A stretch of DNA of 36,886 nt from an uncultured Holophagaceae bacterium. Lineage in GTDB: Bacteria > Acidobacteriota > Holophagae > Holophagales > Holophagaceae. The notes under the pieces are model-generated. The model did not search any database. It was not told the origin of the DNA and worked only from the letters and a program-made list of their open reading frames with translations. How positions within the stretch are numbered: position 1 is the first letter of the stretch; every line of letters begins with the position of its first letter. A program made the position numbers and the translations under genes. Below are positions 34,545 to 36,886 of this stretch, one piece after another. The stretch is from positions 1 through 36,886 of the forward strand of contig CAISFO010000096.1 of assembly GCA_903884655.1 (NCBI GenBank). Reading direction: 5' to 3'.

Positions 34545-35603
34545 TCAGAAAAGATCCACTTCACGGGCAGTGAGCGAGCCGCTCTTCACTGCGCGGAACT
34601 GCACCCGGGCCGCCTCGATTTCGAGGAGGCGGGCTTCGAGGAAGGCGAGGGCGGCCGCTTCAGGTTCGCCGTCCGCCAGCTTGGCCTCCAGCTGCTTCCA
34701 GGCGGAAGCCTGTTCCAGCAGGTTGCCCAGCTCCTTGAGGCAGGCCATGAGGGTCTGGTGCACCAGGTCCTCGAACTGGAGGCTGCGCACCACATGACCC
34801 ACCTGGTCGGTGATCTTCTTGGCATTCTCTTCCATCTGGCCGACCAGATCCTTGACGATCCAGTTGGTGGTCTGGATGGCCATGATCAGGGCCTCGGAAT
34901 CGCTCTTGGACTGCCGGGCCACGTCCATGTCCTTGCTGGCCACGTCCTTCATGTGGGCGTTCGCGAGTTCCAGCGCGGCCTTGGTGCCGTGGACCTGGGC
35001 CTGGATGTTGGTGCTGAGGGCCGTACTGCGGTCCGCCAGCTTGGAGACTTCCCCGGCCACCACGGCGAACCCGGCCCCGAACTGCCGGGCGTGGGCGGCC
35101 TCGATGCTGGCGTTCAGGGACAGCAGGTGGGTCCGCCCCGCGATCTCCGCCAGCTCGTCGAGCATGCCTTCCATGCGCTGGGACCGTTCGGAGATGTCGT
35201 TGATCTGGTCCACCATCTGCGCCGTCGAATCCGAGACCGACATGATGTGGTTCAGCAGCCCGTCGACGGTGCCCATGATGCTGGAGCTGGCGTGATCCGC
35301 ACCCCCGGCTTCCTCCCCTTCGAGGGAGTTGCTCATGTTGGTCTGGACCTCCCGGACCAGCAGGTGCTGGTGCTGGACACTCTGGTTCAGGGTCTTCAGG
35401 GCGTCCTCGAGGGTTCCCGCCGCCTCGCGCACCAGGCCGTCCACCTGGAGCAGTTCCGGCGTCAGGAAGTTCACCTGGCCTTCCAGCATGGTGCCTTCCC
35501 GGGCCGCCAGGCGGCGGAGGGTTTCCCGCAGACTGGGGTCAGGCGCCGACGCCGCTTCCACGGGCGCTGGACCGGCGGCGGTGCTGGAGAACCAACGGCT
35601 CAT
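34545..35603 (-). CDS. Soluble chemoreceptor-like protein with CheZ-like C-terminal motif
   Basis: A 352-residue protein without membrane helices or periplasmic domain. Residues about 105-260 form a receptor-type helical bundle whose tip (EIAGRTHLLSLNASIEAAHARQ and GAGFAVVAGEVSKLADRS, 153-193) matches the CheA/CheW-binding hairpin. After residue 265 the sequence leaves the receptor pattern: QFEDLVHQ at 276-283 places D279 and Q283 with the spacing of the catalytic D-L-x-x-Q motif of CheZ, followed by an amphipathic helix. A dual role as array component and CheY-P phosphatase is inferred. The ATG at 35603 overlaps the STAS stop (ATGA), and cheY follows 14 bases downstream. Confidence 0.85.
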   Translation of the reverse strand: MSRWFSSTAAGPAPVEAASAPDPSLRETLRRLAAREGTMLEGQVNFLTPELLQVDGLVREAAGTLEDALKTLNQSVQHQHLLVREVQTNMSNSLEGEEAGGADHASSSIMGTVDGLLNHIMSVSDSTAQMVDQINDISERSQRMEGMLDELAEIAGRTHLLSLNASIEAAHARQFGAGFAVVAGEVSKLADRSTALSTNIQAQVHGTKAALELANAHMKDVASKDMDVARQSKSDSEALIMAIQTTNWIVKDLVGQMEENAKKITDQVGHVVRSLQFEDLVHQTLMACLKELGNLLEQASAWKQLEAKLADGEPEAAALAFLEARLLEIEAARVQFRAVKSGSLTAREVDLF

Positions 35604-35902
35604 GCAGTGCTCCCGCCGAACAGCTGCGCCAGGCCCAGGGGGGCGAAGCGGGTCTTCCATTCTTCTTTGGCGCCCACCATCGAGAACTGGACGCCCTTGG
35701 ACCGGAGATCCCGGTCCAGGGCACAAAGCAGTTGGATCCCGGACAGGTCCAGGTCTCCGAGGTTGGACAAATCCACCTCTGCCTTGCCGTTCTCGAGGGT
35801 GAGCAGGGTTTGGGCTTGTTCCCACTGCAGCTGGATGGAAAAGACATCCAGATCACCCTCCAGGGAGAGGGTTCGCAGGGGAGCAGCCGATTTCTTGGCC
35901 AT
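35600..35902 (-). CDS. STAS-domain protein
   Basis: A 100-residue protein covering one STAS domain (anti-sigma-factor-antagonist fold). LEVDLS-like AEVDLSNLGDLDLSGIQLL carries S54, the position phosphorylated in SpoIIAA-type proteins. It lies 3 bases after cheW and overlaps the receptor-like gene by four bases, so it is an integral member of the cluster. No anti-sigma kinase or PP2C phosphatase is in the window. STAS proteins are known in some chemosensory clusters but their function there is unclear; binding to the receptor-like protein is a reasonable guess. Confidence 0.88.
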   Translation of the reverse strand: MAKKSAAPLRTLSLEGDLDVFSIQLQWEQAQTLLTLENGKAEVDLSNLGDLDLSGIQLLCALDRDLRSKGVQFSMVGAKEEWKTRFAPLGLAQLFGGSTA

Positions 35903-35905
35903 GGT

Positions 35906-36406
35906 CTAGCTCACGGCCGAATCGAGGGCCATCAGCTCGCCATCCGAGAGCAGACGGTCGAGATCAAGGAGGATCAGCATGGTATCCGAGCCGGTGGAGC
36001 CGGGCAGGTTGGCCAGGCCCGCGATGAATTCCCGTCCCAGGGCACCCTGGGTGCCCAGTTCGGGAGCGGGGCGGATGGCGGCCGGATCCAGGTCCAGCAC
36101 ATCAGACACGGAATCCACGCGGATGCCCAGGGTGCGGCCCTGGACTTCCACAATGACGATGACCGGCCGGGTGTCTTCCGGGGCTTCCCCCAGGGAAAAC
36201 CGGTGGCGCAGCTCGAGGATGGGCACGATGGCGCCCCGGAGGTTGATGACTCCCGGCATGTAGGGCGGCGCCTTGGGGATTCGCGTGAGGGTGGCCTGGG
36301 CCTGGATCTCCCGGACCTTGATGATGGGCAGGGCGTAGGCTTCCCCCGCGAGGGCGAAGCAGAGCACCTGTTGAAGTCCCTGGGAACTGGCTTCGGTGGT
36401 GGCCAT
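35906..36406 (-). CDS. cheW: Chemotaxis coupling protein CheW
   Basis: A 166-residue CheW with the two five-stranded beta-barrels expected: CFALAGEAYALPIIKVREI, PPYMPGVINLRGAIVPILELR and LGIRVDSVSDVL. It links receptors to CheA in the signalling array. The ATG at 36406 has a GGAG ribosome site; a hairpin lies just upstream in the leader. It is the first complete gene of the che cluster downstream of the partial receptor. Confidence 0.95.
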   Translation of the reverse strand: MATTEASSQGLQQVLCFALAGEAYALPIIKVREIQAQATLTRIPKAPPYMPGVINLRGAIVPILELRHRFSLGEAPEDTRPVIVIVEVQGRTLGIRVDSVSDVLDLDPAAIRPAPELGTQGALGREFIAGLANLPGSTGSDTMLILLDLDRLLSDGELMALDSAVS

Positions 36407-36419
36407 GGGGTTCTCCGCA

Positions 36420-36441
36420 CCGGTCCCTGGGGTGGGACCGG
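36420..36441 (-). terminator. Hairpin in the cheW leader
   Basis: CCGGTCCC at 36420-36427 pairs exactly with GGGACCGG at 36434-36441 around a six-base loop. It lies between the partial receptor gene and cheW, just before the cheW ribosome site. Without a T-run it may be a partial terminator or a stability stem. The rest of the 98-base gap shows no clear promoter. Confidence 0.45.
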
Positions 36442-36504
36442 GCTAAGGGTGGTTTCGGTTGGGAGGGTGACAAGGATGAGTTTCTATCGAACCTGGGCTC
36501 GGGG

Positions 36505-36886
36505 TCAGAAGGCTTCCCACTGACCGTCGTCGCCATCCTTGGGCTTGGCCACGGGAGGCTTGGCGTGGCCCAGTTCGGGCAGCGCCGCGGTCCCCTTGAC
36601 TGAGCTTCGGGGCCTTCCGTTTCCGGCCACGGCCTTGGGGGCGGGGGCCGTCCGCTTGGAGGCGGCGGGGTGGGCGGCCACCTGGGTGCCGATCGAGCCC
36701 CGGACGTTCTCGACGCGCCGGGCTTCCGTGCCGGTCTTGAAGCGGGAGACCACTTCGGCGAGGGCATGGGCCTGGCTGTCGAGGGTTTCGGCGGCGGCGG
36801 CGGCCTCTTCGACCAGGGCCGCGTTCTGCTGGGTGACTTCGTCCATCTGCACCACGGCCTTGTTCAGCTCGATCAGGCCCGTGCTC
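36505..36886 (-). CDS. Methyl-accepting chemotaxis protein (C-terminal part only)
   Basis: The gene enters from the right edge, so only its last 126 or so residues are seen. STGLIELNKAVQMDEVTQQNAALVEEAAAA is the C-terminal arm of a chemoreceptor signalling domain, just after the hairpin tip. A methylation-type helix follows, then a flexible proline/alanine/lysine-rich tail of about 70 residues. The last residues are GQWEAF; QWEAF fits the xWxxF pentapeptide that tethers CheR and sometimes CheB. The input domain lies outside the window. Confidence 0.92.
   Translation of the reverse strand, partial: STGLIELNKAVVQMDEVTQQNAALVEEAAAAAETLDSQAHALAEVVSRFKTGTEARRVENVRGSIGTQVAAHPAASKRTAPAPKAVAGNGRPRSSVKGTAALPELGHAKPPVAKPKDGDDGQWEAF

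Noticed and set aside
1..36886. CRISPR array, insertion sequence, prophage or integron
   Set aside because: No spaced direct-repeat array, transposase, integrase or terminal-repeat structure was seen. Composition is even apart from regulatory islands.

Overview
The window is uniformly GC-rich, with no tRNA or rRNA gene, insertion sequence or CRISPR array that I could find. A tetraheme cytochrome, a kinase with a heme-type sensor domain, separate GlyRS alpha and beta subunits, an MlaEFD-type transporter and a CheD/CheB/CheR/STAS chemotaxis cluster suggest a didermal, motile, respiratory bacterium. Acidobacteriota of the Holophaga/Geothrix type is my best guess; it rests on general resemblance and is not proven. 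AT-rich islands at about 3410-3610 and 21420-21610 coincide with regulatory regions.

Layout. 1-3318: 3' part of a membrane-bound spermidine-synthase-like gene, an exported FAD oxidoreductase, and a convergent exported histidine phosphatase whose 3' end overlaps the oxidoreductase gene by 144 bp. 3615-8167: a tightly coupled operon of a large membrane protein, a tetraheme cytochrome c, a four-cluster iron-sulfur protein and an NrfD-type quinone-binding subunit, probably a quinol/cytochrome c electron-transfer complex. It ends in a long inverted repeat. 8272-11076 (minus): aldo/keto reductase, a response regulator with an HD-GYP c-di-GMP phosphodiesterase domain, and a hypothetical protein. 11181-15703 (minus): a glyQ-glyS-guaA operon ending in a second dispersed-type inverted repeat.

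15785-23030 (minus): a catabolic locus. A PAS-containing sigma-54 activator lies upstream of CoA-transferase, MHS-family transporter, thiolase, an unknown 105-residue protein and a short-chain dehydrogenase. A sigma-54 promoter with correct spacing lies directly before the CoA-transferase, and two tandem TCTC-N6-GAGA palindromes lie about 190-210 bp upstream of it. This resembles a single-component version of the ato (acetoacetate/short-chain acid) logic. 23148-24167: a GNAT acetyltransferase, possibly leaderless, and a convergent RDD membrane protein whose stop codon abuts that of the acetyltransferase. 24365-26791: an MlaE-MlaF-MlaD lipid transport operon whose ATPase has lost most catalytic motifs except Walker A.

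26821-36886 (minus): a chemosensory cluster in the order receptor (partial, with a C-terminal QWEAF pentapeptide), CheW, STAS protein, soluble receptor-like protein, CheY, CheA, CheR, CheD, CheB, then a DUF3365-type hybrid kinase with a CxxCH motif and a free-standing CZB zinc-binding protein. Five of the joints are ATGA overlaps or nearly so. The soluble receptor-like protein carries a D-L-x-x-Q motif like the catalytic motif of CheZ, and no cheZ, cheC or cheX is visible. It is the strongest candidate here for something not yet described.
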